Shown: in pieces, positions 12,662 to 24,600 of the stretch
How the letters are laid out: every line of letters starts with the position of its first letter
Numbering within the stretch: the stretch's first letter is position 1
Assembly: GCF_035582795.1 (NCBI RefSeq)
Contig: NC_134366.1
Coordinates: 109,933,756 to 109,997,755, forward strand
Direction of reading: 5' to 3'
Length of the DNA stretch: 64,000 bases
Source of the DNA: Mycteria americana
Lineage: Eukaryota > Chordata > Aves > Ciconiiformes > Ciconiidae
Notes under the pieces: model-generated
The model's database searches: none
What the model saw: the letters and a program-made list of their open reading frames with translations, nothing else
What the model was told of the DNA's origin: nothing
Position numbers and translations under genes: made by a program

Positions 12662-12669
12662 TATAAAAG
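12662..12669 (+). promoter_or_regulatory. TATA-box-like TATAAAAG between CpG cores
   Basis: A canonical TATAAAAG octamer is followed within 30 bases by a pyrimidine-rich TCC/CCCTCC stretch of the kind seen at some start sites. It lies between cores B and C. It could drive a TATA-dependent alternative start, but single TATA matches are common by chance. Confidence 0.2.
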
Positions 12670-13176
12670 CTTTCCTCCTCCTCGTCCCTCCCTCCCTCCC
12701 CCCGCTACTATCTTCGGTGATAATTAGCATAGCGCCTAGTCGCGATCCTAATGCGACTTAAGTACTTGGGCAAGTTGAGGAAAGTTTGGATGGGCAAACT
12801 TTGCTGCGAGGGAACAAGGTGGGGTGCTAAAAGAGGCAGTACGTGTGGGGAGGCGTGCGGAGCATGACAGCCGGCCGTTGTTTTTCCCCTCCAACCAGCT
12901 AGCCTCTGCAATTAACTGCTGGAGGCAAACCCTGTGTTTTAAGCCGAAAAGTCTCGGTTTGGAGTCAGCACCATTTATTAGGAGCGTTAATAAGCTCCCA
13001 GCAGCAGACAGGGACCTTCTGGGGAATGCGCATTGTGTGTGCCCGCAGCTTATCCTTTACATTACCCCTATAGATACGGAGGCGCTCGGGCACTGGGCGT
13101 GCAGATATAATTTTGCTCGGACTACTTTCTAAACATTAATTCTGGTCTTTATTTAATCCAGATGCAGGGTTCCCCT

Positions 13177-13194
13177 CCCCCCCCCCCCCCCCCC
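13177..13194 (+). repeat. Poly-C run of 18
   Basis: An uninterrupted C homopolymer between cores B and C; its complement is a G-run. Length may be approximate because homopolymers assemble poorly. Confidence 0.75.
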
Positions 13195-13391
13195 ATTTGC
13201 TGCCTTATTGTTGGTTTACATTTTCTGAAAAGGCGACTGGTGTAACCTGTGGAATTTGAAATGCAAATAAAAGCCTGTGGGAGTTGAGGCAGAACAAATC
13301 AGCATTTATAAAGTGAAAAAGATTTAATGTCTTTGAAACCATTGCGAGGTTGGTTGTTTTTTTTTTTTTTTTTTTAATAAGAACTGAATCG

Positions 13392-13399
13392 TGACGTCA
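13392..13399. promoter_or_regulatory. Perfect cAMP-response element TGACGTCA
   Basis: The full palindromic CREB/ATF site sits about 240 bases upstream of core C, in an otherwise AT-rich gap. Mammalian ZNF516 is reported to be cold/β-adrenergic responsive, so a CRE near the promoter would make sense, but that link is inference. Confidence 0.35.
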
Positions 13400-13730
13400 A
13401 GTCGTTTGGGAAAGATTTTATTATTATTTTTTTTTTTAAATGTCTGAAACGCGGGTATGCGAAGTGCTTACAGGAAAAACAGATTACAAGATTAACATCT
13501 GTTAACATGATCGTTTATCTCCAGCCAAAAATAGGTCAGTCCTTTCTTAAGGAAACACGATTGCTGGGCGCATGATTAAATAATGAAATTAGGCTGATGA
13601 GTTCATAAACTAGACGCTGTGCCGACGTGCGTTAGGATCCGACCTGTGACAAAAATGTGTAATTCGAGGTCCGCCGGAGAGCGGTGCGAGGTCGAAGTCC
13701 CTTTTTGGGGAGCGGCGCAACTCCCTCGCC

Positions 13731-13772
13731 TCTTCCTCCTCCTCCTCCTCCTTCTCCTCCTCCTCCTCCTCC
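13731..13772 (+). repeat. (TCC/CTT)n polypyrimidine repeat
   Basis: About 42 bases of uninterrupted pyrimidine, mostly TCC triplets with two CTT-type interruptions. It is the strand complement of the (GAG)n type seen in core B. Confidence 0.85.
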
Positions 13773-14098
13773 CGCCCCTCCGCTCCCCATGGCCAGGCGC
13801 TCCCCGCCGCCCCCCCGCTCGCCCCCAGGCCGCCGGCAGCGTCTCCTCGGCCGGGGAGCCGAACTCTTTCCCTGCGAGCGGAGAAGTTTCCTCGGCGGGG
13901 AGGGGCGCGGGGGGTGCTGGGGGGGGGGGGGGGGACGGGGACGGGGACGGACAGACGGACGGACGCGCCGCGGAGCCCCCGCCCGCTGGCGGTCCCCGCC
14001 CCGCCGGGGCGGCCGCAGCCCGCGGGCCCGCCCCCCGCCACCGCCCGGCCCGGCCCGGCCCCGCTCCGCTCGGCCCCGGGGTGTCGGGGCGCGGCGAG

Positions 14099-14100
14099 GT
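14099..14100 (+). other. Candidate 5' splice donor in core C
   Basis: GCGGCGAG|GTGAGG is a strong donor at the 3' side of core C, consistent with an alternative or principal first exon ending at 14098. Confidence 0.3.
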
Positions 14101-14879
14101 GAGGTGGGACGAGGAGCCGCCGGGCCGGGCCGGGCCGCTGCCCGCCCCCCGCCCCGGCGCTGTGCGCATCCTCCGCCCGGCCTCGTTAGGTAGATCCCCT
14201 CGCAGTTTGCTTCTGGGTGGTGGGGTTGGGCTTTTTTTGGAAGTGGATGCAAAAGTGCCCTTACGGAAAAATGTCCTCGGGCCTGGCGGTGCCATCGATA
14301 TTTTACTTTTTTTTTTTTTTTTTTGAGGCGGATTCACTGATTTCTAGAGGAAGATCGCAGCTCTTCAAAATTGGGCTGGCTCCTCGGCGGTCGGGGAGAG
14401 GTCCCAGAAGCCTGCCCGGCAAAGGGCTGCTGCGCTTTGGCCCCCTGCCACGGACTTTATTTCATGCTTGCTGCACTAAATGAGTTAACAGCCAAAGGGT
14501 TTTTCATTAACTCGACTTGGCAACCGTGTATTTGGTTGGCTCCCCCCCCCCCCCAAAAAAAAAAAAAAAAAGAGAAAAGCATAATTTCAAGCAGAAGCTG
14601 AATGGCAAAACGTGGGTTGCTTTGGGGGGGGTCTGTTTTTCAAGCTCTTCTGTCAGATTTGCTTTGTGCCCCCCTCCCTGTGCATGGCGTGTGGGTAGGT
14701 TGATAGCTGAGAGTTTTATTTTGTGGGGTGTGCGTGTCTTGATTTTTGACCATTGCTTTCCCGCGGTGCATTAAGGCCCTGCATGTCCTGGAGGGGACCA
14801 GGCAGGAGGATGCTGACCCTGAGGGAGGGCAGTGACCTGCAGCTGCTTCCCCTTTTTATCTCCCCCTCACCCCCACGGG

Positions 14880-15225
14880 CGGTGCGTGGATGGGGCCAAG
14901 GGGTGTGTGTGTACGTACATGCTGGGGGCACGCTGTCGGATGCAGGGCAGGTGCACGCGGGGCCGAGGGGAGTTGTTGCAAGTGGGACAGGTGTGTGTGC
15001 ACGCATGCAGAGCCAGGGATGGCGTATGTTGCATCGCTGCACGTGGGCCAGATGTGCATGCCTGCAGGTCCTGCTGGGTATGGGGGGGCCGGGTATGCGT
15101 GTGCACGCCGAGATGGGGATCGCATGGGTGCAGGTGTGTGTGTGCAGGGGCGAGGGGGTGCTTCGTTGAGGCAGGTGCATGTGTGTACTGATGCATGTGT
15201 GTGTGTGGTGCTGGGGCTGCGCCCC
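14880..15225 (+). repeat. Degenerate GT/GCA-rich repeat block
   Basis: Roughly 340 bases where (GT)n stretches alternate with GCACGC, GCATGC and TGCAGG motifs at irregular 40-65 base spacing (near 14905, 14988, 15035, 15090, 15133, 15180 and 15200). It looks like a decayed minisatellite or repeatedly expanded microsatellite. The several long frames on both strands here are translations of this low-complexity block, not genes. Confidence 0.55.
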
Positions 15226-18200
15226 ACGGATGGGTGTGGGTGGTAGTGGGTGCTTGGTGCAGTGGCACGCCTGCTCCTCCAGCGAGGCCCCCGCTTTTGC
15301 CCCCCAGGCCGGCTGCTGCTAGTGGGCCAAAAATAACTGTATTGCAAGAGGTGTTGGGTGTTTCGGGGGGAGAGCAGTGCCGGGGAGGGGTGGTGGTGAT
15401 GAGAGCGAAGTTTTCGTCGAGGCGGGGAGTATTTTGGGAGTTTCGCTCCTGGAGTTTTGTCTGCGGCGGCTGGCCGGGACGAGTTGTCTCTCAGTGAGCG
15501 CTGCCGCTTTGTTTCCCGCCAGCATGTCCTTCAGCTCTGTCACAGCAAACCCACGGCCGGCCGGCCTTGTCGTGCGTTGCTTTGCACATCCCATCTTGTC
15601 CCGCCAGGCGGTGAGGAGGGGTGGGCCGTGGTGGTTTTTGGAGCTTTCCCCTTGGTAAAATGGGAAGCTGAAGTTGTGTAGGAGCACCTGTGGTGGAATC
15701 AGTGTTATGATGCAGTTATTCCAGGAGATGTCTTTAGTTTCACAAGAGTAGCTGCCATAGCCGCCTTGAATGAGCTCTGTATAATAAAGTGGTTTGTGTT
15801 ACTGGCATGGTGTACACCTTCACTAGCTCCTGGTGTAGCATATTTTTCAGGTATCTCCAATAATTCTTGCCTGGGATTTGTTTGCAAGCCTTCAGTTCCT
15901 ATAAAACTGAATGATGTTGAAGTGACATCTAGTTAGTGGTAAATACTGTGTGGTCTGTGTGAACAATAGGGTATTATAACCCCCCTCTAAACTGTTAGTG
16001 TAATACGCAAAGATAATGCTTACAAAAGAAAAAAAGAGAAAAATTAAACATCGGTGAGAATAACATTGTCTTGAGGAATGATCTGACAGAAGGGCATCCA
16101 AAACAGGTTTAGAGGGAGGAGTGGTATTTGTTAGCACGGCTCCTATCTAAGCTGAGCACGACCTTCTAAATTGCTGTACACGACTAAAACAATGTGCACC
16201 AAGAGCTGCATACCGTCCCTCTGTGAATGCGAACGACTACTTCTCTGTGCATCATAGGAAAGAAAACAGTTTACATCGCTAAGGTGAAAGCTACCTCTTG
16301 TTATTGGCAAGTGACCTCGGTAACAGGATAGCTGGCTGCCATGGAGCAACAGCAGTGGCATTCAGCTTTTGTAGATTAAAGTTTTCCTGTGACAGGACTC
16401 ATGTCTTTGCTTTAAAAATTAGGTTCATCATATGTTTTTATAGTTCGTCATAGTATCGTGCTGTCGCCAAAATGTAAAGTAGCAATTATCGGTACAGAAA
16501 TGCACATTGAAGGGGTGAAAACGATTGTGCCATCGTTCTGAATCTCTGCCTGTTCAACTGCCCCTAAGTGCAGCCATCCCTCGTTTTAGCAAAAAGAGAT
16601 GTTTCTGTCTTAACACTTTACAGATCTGCTTCGGAAGCGGGGATGTTGGCTTCAGTTGACTGAAAAGTGAGTACCCTTTAAAATGCACCTTGCTGTGGGT
16701 GCTTGTGTATCTGGTACCAGAGCAGGCAGCCTGGAAGAGTATCATCGGATGAATGATGTAGTCACCAACTCCTGCAAACTTTGGGCAGTCTGTTTATTCC
16801 GATTTTTTTTTTTTAAAGTCTTTACGTGCAGGTGACTTAAACAGAGTTACCTATAGGTACCTGTGGTCTTAACTGGCAAGTTTTACACTTGAGATCCCAC
16901 CCTAATGGGGGGATCTATTTTTAGTATGGTCCAAAACCTGTCAACTTTGAAAGACCTCATTTCTGTGAAGACTTAAGTTCATGCCAAGTACTTCCAGGAC
17001 TTCTTAGGGATTACGTACAGTATGCAAAATGAGCCAATGCATAAGCTGTTGTGAGACCAGTGACAAAGTCTGTATGTGTGTACTCAAACTGGAAAGCTGG
17101 GTTTGACTGTATTGTTTCTTAAAGTCATCAAAATAGAAAGCTGAAATACAAAGTGATTGCATTTTACAGGAAGCAACTTGTCTGAGCTTGCAAATTTTAC
17201 AAGTAAAATGTGCCTGTCTAAGTTTCTGAGGCACAAGTATGAATTTGTAGATACATACCTTTTAAGCCTGAATGGGCATAAGATTTCTGCTCAGAAAGGG
17301 GAAATGGACTACTACTGTTTTTCATAGCTGTGTGATGTTCCTCAGTTGGGTAAGAGTGTGTACAACCATCCTGTAAATTGACTTGTTGCTTGTGAGCCCA
17401 GTGCTGTCCCCTAATAAGCATGCTTGCCACTCCCATTGACTACTGGGAGTTGCATGAGGGTGTCTCTGCGTGGAATTACAGTTTCTGTATGTGAGTCTGA
17501 AATCCTTAACAATATTGGCAGTTAATCAGCTAGAACTTACTACAGTGTGGGGTTTTTTTTTCCCTTTTTTTTTTTCTTTCTGTAGCCATAAACTTAATCC
17601 AGATAATTAATCACAGCATGGCAAAAAAACCAGGAAAAAAAAAAGTCGCATTTATTTGATTACATATCTGCAATATAAATATTTGAACCTTGGAGCAACA
17701 TTGCTTTTTCAAAGCAGACATCTTACATGCTGCAAATGTTTATACACTTCAGTGCTAGGATAAAGCTGTTCTGACTCAGTCACTGAAGGCAAAATTCTGT
17801 TTTTCAGTTACCCACTGTAACTGCACAGTAACTCTCTGGGCATCATCAGTACAGTACTTGGGAGTTAGAAAGACTTAACAAGTAGCAGTATTTCTTGATT
17901 GTCACTTCTATGTTAAAAGTAAGTGAGACTTCCTTTCCTTTTCCAGCAGGAGCGATTCTAGTAAATATTATGTTAGTGAGCCCGCATTAAAACATGCTAG
18001 TGGATTATGGTCCAGGTAGTTAACATTGCCATGGCTTTCATTAGGATGACGACTTCATTGCAAATGTTTACTTTCATTACCTAACTGTTAGTCAGCAAAT
18101 GTTCGGTCTCTTGATCTGCTGAACCTGCTTTGCTATTTGAAGCCAATGAGCTCTGTTTTTTTTGATGCGATGATTACTCAACCTCGGTTACTCATTTTTT

Positions 18201-19719
18201 GATGTTGTTTACATCTTGGTTATCTGTAGAGGCCCATCAGCGTTGTTACACACTTCATGTTAGCAGTTTCTCCTTGGGTTCCTGAAACTGTGTTATGGCA
18301 ACAGCACTTATGCAAACGGACTCGGGGCACTAAGCATGTGTTCTGAGATTAAATTAGTGCGCGGATGGACAACAGTTGCATCTCTTAAGTCGCTGCCAAA
18401 TTACTTATTGCCTAATAAGTTGTAGCAGGTATTTTCTAGCAGTAGCACTGGGCTGCTGTAAGATAATGCATTTGTTTACTGCTAGCATTCCAAATAGTGC
18501 CTGTTGCAGGGACAGTGGCTGTTTACAGGGTGACAAAGTCACATCTTAATGAAGACACTGGTCTAAACTGTTTTAAGTCTTATGTCGTGGAGGAACAGAG
18601 GGTTTTTACTCTGGATTCAAAACCACTTACGTTCTGATGACTACTTAAGATCCATTTTTGCTAACCTTTCATTAGAGTGATTGCTTACGGAAAATAATTT
18701 AATTTGTATCAGCAGGATATTGCGTAGTTTAACGCTTGTTCAACGAAATCCACGTTTCATTAGGGGCTGCCACAGAAGCCAAAGGCCAGGTGTTGCTGTT
18801 GTACAGTCGTCGTAAACCCACGGTAACTTCAGTAGAGTGACTCTGAATTTACAGGGCTGTGTGCAGGGATGAATTTAGCACACAGCACTTAGCTTCTACT
18901 TAAAGCTTATAGTATTACATCCGTAATCAGGGCACTCTTAGAATCTCTGAGAAATTACTTTTTTCTTTGTCTACTCTTCTCCCTTTCCTTTCTTGCCACC
19001 GTGCTGTATGGCCTTGGGAGCTTGCTTCACCGTGTTGGGGGCCGTCATATGTACGTCCCAAAGGAAATGTTTCCCAGCAGTGTACTCCAAATTGCAAAGT
19101 AGAACAATTTTGTGGCTCCCTGAATCTTTAAGGCCAGTTTCTAAAATGATCTAGCTTTTAATCTTCTTTTCAAAGTAAAACAGAAACTACAAAGCATATG
19201 TAATTACAATTTGTAGCTATTTTTAGCCTCCTGACATGTTTTCATTTATAGTATAATGATAAAAACAAATACTCAGCATAGAGGCTAGACAGACAATTTT
19301 CAAACCAACAGCATCCGCTCCAGCTACCCTGAGTGTATTTCATACATGTTTGCTTTGGTCCTTTTTTTTAATTTCTGTTCTTTCTGGTTGGGAGTGTACC
19401 GAAACTGGATGTTTCAGTACATGACTAGGGGCTGCAGAGAAAACGAGATTTCTGTCTATCGGGCAGGTCCTGTCGGGAGTGTTTGCTGAAAATTGGATCC
19501 TATGTCAGTGAGTTTTAAGGTATTGCACAGACACACACATGCTTTGCTTTTCCGGCAGGTAAAATAAAGGAAGAACGGTGGGTTGGCTTGTCACTATTTT
19601 TACGCTGCATGGAAATGCTCATGTTGGTTTATTACAGGGATAAAGCTGACTTAATAGTGATTTTTCCTTGTCTTTTTTAAAAAGGTGGTGAGCAGGGATT
19701 TGGCATTAGTTCTCAGTAA

Positions 19720-19735
19720 AGAGAGAGAGAGAGAC
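19720..19735 (+). repeat. (GA)n microsatellite
   Basis: A short GA dinucleotide run in the first intron. Confidence 0.75.
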
Positions 19736-21589
19736 TGGTGGAAATTGAGGTGTTTTAGTCACAATTGTAGCCTCGTTTTAAAATAATCACATTTATTTAT
19801 TTAAAAATAGATTTGGGAAAGAAATTAGCCATGTTCTTTGTTTTTTAAAAGGGTAACGTGTGTGCACTCACCATATGGTAGCATTTAACCCATATTGTAT
19901 GAGCTGACAACAAGTCACATTTATGCTCTGATTTATTTTAGTGTTTCAGAATGTTCTTTTTCTGAAATCTAGTACAATAAATGATGCATTTAGGATTGTG
20001 CAATGTGACTGTGTCTTTAGCTGTTTTGCTTCATTGTTATAATGATACCAGGTTTGTGATTAAGAAATCCCCCCCCCCCCCGAAATAATTTCCTTAAGGA
20101 GTAGTTGGGCTCTGAATGTTGAAATGATTTGCGGGAAGAGTTATGAACAATAGGCAGCGACACAGGATCGCGGGGGTTGTAAAAGGATCGCGGGGCGAAG
20201 TGTTACGGTCTCTGCTGGCTGAAACTAGAGCTGCTCCTTTGATGGTTGAGGATGTGCTTGGAAAGACGTTCTCCCCCCTTCCTGCTCCAGTCTTTGCACA
20301 GAGGTTGCTTAGCTATCCATTTTAATGGACTCGTTCTGGCTTCCCTTGCGGTAGACTGTGAGGCACCTGTATTGGTGAGCTGGTACCAGTATTGGCAGCC
20401 ACAAGTATGATAAAACCATGAATTAGGCAGCTTGAGGATTGACTTAAACTATGCAATTAGGGAAATAAGGTCTCTTGTTTTCCCTTTGGATTTGGAGCCC
20501 CTGGGAGTTGTATTTTTAGGCTTGCTTTCCCCCGTGCCATCCTAGCTATGTGTATCTTCAGGGTTTCAGGAGATGGGGTTCTGCTCGGAAGTCCCAAGGC
20601 GCGCAGTAAATAGGAGTTAGCCCCATACGGCGCGTCGCGTGAGAACTTCCACGAGTCGGTGGCATTCCTCGGTGAGGTACCAGTTGCTCACCATCTGTCT
20701 CTTAAAGTCGTTTCTTTTAACCTTGGAATACAAAAATATTTAAGCAAGGTTATGCACGTGTTCACGTGAAGTGTCTATAAGCGTACCGAAAAACTGCTAA
20801 GCTTCTGATTTCAACGTGATGCTTGAATACTAATGTATACCAATTAGGAATGGCTGACATTGTAATTTATAGAAGTTGAAAGGAGCATTAAACACCACCC
20901 TTCCAACACTAAATACAGCTTTTCCTCCTGTGTGTAGCTGCTTACATGAAACCAAGGGTCTGTGTTCCAGATTGTTGTGCTAGCACATTGATGCATCCTT
21001 GGATAAACTACCAGTCTCGTGTGTTATCATGTCAGCCCCTTTGCAACATCCTGTGTATAACTGTACCTTCAGCTGATTAACACAATACTTTCTTGGTACT
21101 GTTTTTAATGACTCTGTGAATGCTTATTTTAAGACCATTTTTAGAGAAGTGCTTTCATCACTACTGAGAAAAGCTGTACAAAATCTATAAGTACTTACTT
21201 GAATTAGATTTGCTCTGTTTGTCTCTTTTTTTTTTTTTTTCTTTCCCCCAGATAAATTTTACCTCTGTAATGAATGCTGTGATCTTCAATGCATAATTTA
21301 TATTGACATTAATAATGATATGTGGAGAATGTTTTAATGCCAGTTTGAGAAAACGTGACAATTTATGTTGATAACCCCAGTCCCATTAAATTTGAACAGA
21401 TTTTAGTAGAGAGAGCCGTGACTATCGGTGGTTTGATGAAATAGTCCACTTCTTCTCCTTGTGGCAAGCACATTGGAGAGTTCATCTTATCATGAACGAT
21501 ACATACCAGGTGTCAAGTGACATGCCAGACACACAGCTTTGCTTCTGAATGACTCCTTCCAATTAGAAAGTAATGGCTTCAACGGGATC

Positions 21590-21690
21590 AGCCGTGTAAT
21601 CGGAGTCTCTCAGTTCTCCAGTGCCAGGAGGTGTATATTTGCAAATGTTATTTATTTATCTGCTCCTTAATGAGTTGCAAAATTGTTGGT
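21590..21690. promoter_or_regulatory. Candidate intronic conserved element
   Basis: The stretch contains TGTAATCGG, ATATTTGCAAAT (an octamer-like core ATTTGCAAAT), TTATTTATTTATC and CCTTAATGAG motifs packed into 100 bases without coding potential. Evidence is by motif composition only. Confidence 0.25.
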
Positions 21691-24600
21691 AACTTTAGGT
21701 GAATTTAGGGGGGGGAATACTATGTGGAAATTGCGGGATTAATGGTTTAGCAGTTGGGATTAAAAATAGTCTCAGCAAATTACCCGGTTGATACTGAAGC
21801 CAGAATCTGTTAATGGGGTTACAAGCAGATTGGTTTATCAGTCATTTATTTTCTAGGTTGATTAGGGATTACAGGTTGCAATGTATTTGTATCACAAAAG
21901 TAAGCGGTGCAAAAGGCGAGGATTGCTAATATTTTACTTCAAAGTTTCATGCACTTAAGAGGAGGGTGTCTGCAGCTCAAAAGTGTCTTCTAGGCTCTGG
22001 GCAGCCTTTTCCCCCAGATTTTGATACTCTGAAGTGGATGTCTAAGGAGCCTGGGTATTGTAAAGGGGTGCCTTCGCTTGTTAAAAGTCTGAAAAAGGGA
22101 GTGAAAGCAGTAAAGTAATCTGTGAAATTCATGCAGGCCACTAAGCACCAGGCCACGAAATTTTAAATGCCTGTTGCTGGATGATCTGCTGTTATGTCTC
22201 CTACAGTTTCAGTGCAGAACCTAGGGCATTTTTTAGTCACGATAATGTCTGTGATGTGCAGTCTGTGTGATAGACTGATGACTTCTGCGTGTCCTGTTCT
22301 AACCTGCAAACAAACTGTCTTCGTGTGTACCCTGCATAACAAAATCTTTTAACTCCCACCTGTATATTGCAGGTCACGCATTCGTCTCTGAGCTAGGCAT
22401 AGAACTGCAAACAAGGGCATCCCCTCTGAGTCTTCGTAAAAGATGAGAGCCACGATGGAGTCCTTTAGATATTGCTCTTATCTTCTGCTATCTAGCTCAG
22501 GAGACGCTGTGGCTTTCACACCCTTCGCTACCTTGCTCTGGTGTACAGCTTGAGATAACCTAGTGGCGTTTATTGGCTTTTCCGTACTTGCCAAGTGAAA
22601 TGCAATGAAATGGCAGGTGAAGATGATTTCTCCAACTTTTTAGCTAGATCTGGAGGACTGGAGAAGATTGGTGGAGAGACTTGTAACAGTTTTTACTTCC
22701 TTGGCTCTGACGGAAAATAAGGGGGAGAACACAAAGTTGAAGAAGAGAAATGCTGAACTGGTTTGAAGGAGGAATGAAAGATATTAGCTAAAGAGGAAGC
22801 CACTGGGGACTGGTGAGTCTGGCAGGCTGAGGAAAGGGAAGGAAATGGGATCCTGGAGATGTAAGAAATGGGGCTAATTCCTTACCCCTCTAAAGCCTCA
22901 GTCCTCTTCTCCCCTTGCAAAAAGCTTGTCCAAGCCTCCTGCAGGTTCTGGGACTGGTGTCCAGGGGTCAAGGCTTGTATCACCAGACTGGAGAGGAAGA
23001 CAGATGGTTGTCCCCTTAACTTGGCTTTTCTGTGTGTGAGTTTTGTGTTCCCGGACGACGGGAGATGGGAGAGAGAGTGTAATGGACGTGGTGAAGGATG
23101 AGCAGCCCAGGGCAGTGGCCTGATCCAGAAGTTTGTCTGAAGTTTGGTTCAAGTCCTCTCTGTTCCAGGTTGTTTTGTAGACCAGCGCAGGTTACCCTGC
23201 AGCGTGTAGGGACCCTTTTGCTGTCCTGCTGGCTCAGTAGGGTCTGGGAACACTGCTGTCAGAGCTGGTACTTGCCCTGCACAGGAAAAAAACCCACCCG
23301 TCACTCAGGAGAGTCTCTGTCCTCTGTTGTCCCCATGGAAGAGGATACGCTCTCTCTTAACTGTCTTCGACATTTAAGAAAAAAGACAAGATGATCAGAA
23401 GTGCGAGTCTGACAGCTAAGAAGATGCTAGACATGAAACAGATTTTTGTTGTTCTTACAAACCTGGTTTATTCTGCTTTGTTTAGTGTATTTTACACTGT
23501 GGAGAAGAGAACAGTATTTGAAGGGCTGAAATCCCAGTTTCTCATTCTAATATGCAAAATGAAGTTTTCAGTTTTAATTTTCTCATTAATCTTTTAAAGA
23601 AAGTATCTATGTAGGTATAAGAGGTATATGAATGTGGAAAAAATATATGAAAAATAATTTTGTGGAGGAGCAATAAAAATGCTCTTCACACAGTCATCCC
23701 TACTTCCACGCTGTTAGGGTCTAGTGGATTCTGACTAGCGCAACTCGAGAGTTTTCTTGTGGAGTCTTACAACAGCTCTGCGAAGTTTATTGAAGACCAG
23801 ATACACAGAATTACTCTTCGTGTAATTCCACCCACAGGGTTACACCTTGCGTTCGAGATAGCAGAGCTGTGGCAAGATGAGCTGGTTGACTTGTTAAGAT
23901 GTCTCAGCCGTTTCAGGGCTGGCATCAGCATTGGTCTCTGCAGAGGCAGTGAAGAGCTGGTGTGGGCAGCAGCACGGCAAAAGCTGGGGGAGAGGAAAAG
24001 GCAGGGCGTGAAGAGCTGAACACAGCCTTAAAGGAAGGGAGGATGTAACAAAACCCTACAGAAATAAGAGGGGAGAAAATGGGTGTTTGAAGGAGCCGCG
24101 GATGTCCAGGAAGGCTGTGCAAGGCGGAGAACCAGTTTCCCCTGTACCTAGGGACGCTGGGTTTCTGTAGGTGGGCGTCTTTGTTCTTTGCTTCATCAGA
24201 AGTCACCATGGCAGGAATCTGGGGTTATCTGTGTTAAGGCAGTAAAAGGATCGTTGCCCCTTGGTGATGCTTTTCTTCATGAGCGGTGAGGCTAAGGTGG
24301 CGGCTGGAGCTCCCTCAGTCGTCGTGTCCCTGTACAGAGTCGCTGGATGTCACTGTCTGGGATGGGTTAGCATTGTCTAACTGAGATCTTACTTGTTTTA
24401 TTTCCCATGGCACCGGCCTGCCGGGTGGTCTCTGCCATCCCGCGGCAGCATGAGAAGAGACAGGGAGTGTGCAGAGCTGTGGAGGAGCAGGCGATGGAGA
24501 TACCTGGTGTTTGTCTGGTGCCTAGCATGTGCAGTCCTGGTCCATCACCAGGGGTCCTGGGAAAAATTACAGAGCAAATAATGGTGGAAGGGGGGGTTAT

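Larger units (their letters stand above)
13640..14185. promoter_or_regulatory. ZNF516: CpG-island core C, possible second ZNF516 promoter or first exon
   Basis: A second dense CpG island, separated from core B by about 1.7 kb of mixed sequence. It holds a (TCC)n polypyrimidine tract (13731-13772), a 16-base G-run (about 13919-13934) followed by ACGGGG and ACGG repeats, and (GGCCC)n/(GGGCC)n tracts near 14047-14060 and 14123-14136. A strong donor, GCGGCGAG|GTGAGG, lies at 14098|14099. Long frames across the island are low-complexity artefacts. Confidence 0.6.
17500..22800. other. Intron stretch with no frames; possible conserved elements
   Basis: More than 5 kb almost free of open frames longer than 60 codons. 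It is AT-rich and apparently single-copy, with scattered ATTA/TAAT clusters (for example 17595-17720, 19790-19990 and 21590-21690). No transposon signature was seen. A regulatory role is possible but not shown. Confidence 0.35.

Noticed and set aside
13603..14337. Frames of up to 244 codons on both strands in core C
   Set aside because: Same cause: GC-rich low-complexity sequence with Leu, Pro or Arg runs from TCC and GGGCC repeats. No protein family recognised.
14716..15347. His/Thr/Pro- and Cys/Val/Gly-rich frames on both strands
   Set aside because: They are translations of the GT/GCATGC repeat block. Multiple overlapping frames at once indicate repeat composition, not a gene.
23142..23156. 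B-box-like GGTTCAAGTCC, a possible tRNA or tRNA-derived SINE
   Set aside because: No matching A box at the right distance, no cloverleaf arms and no T-run terminator follow.
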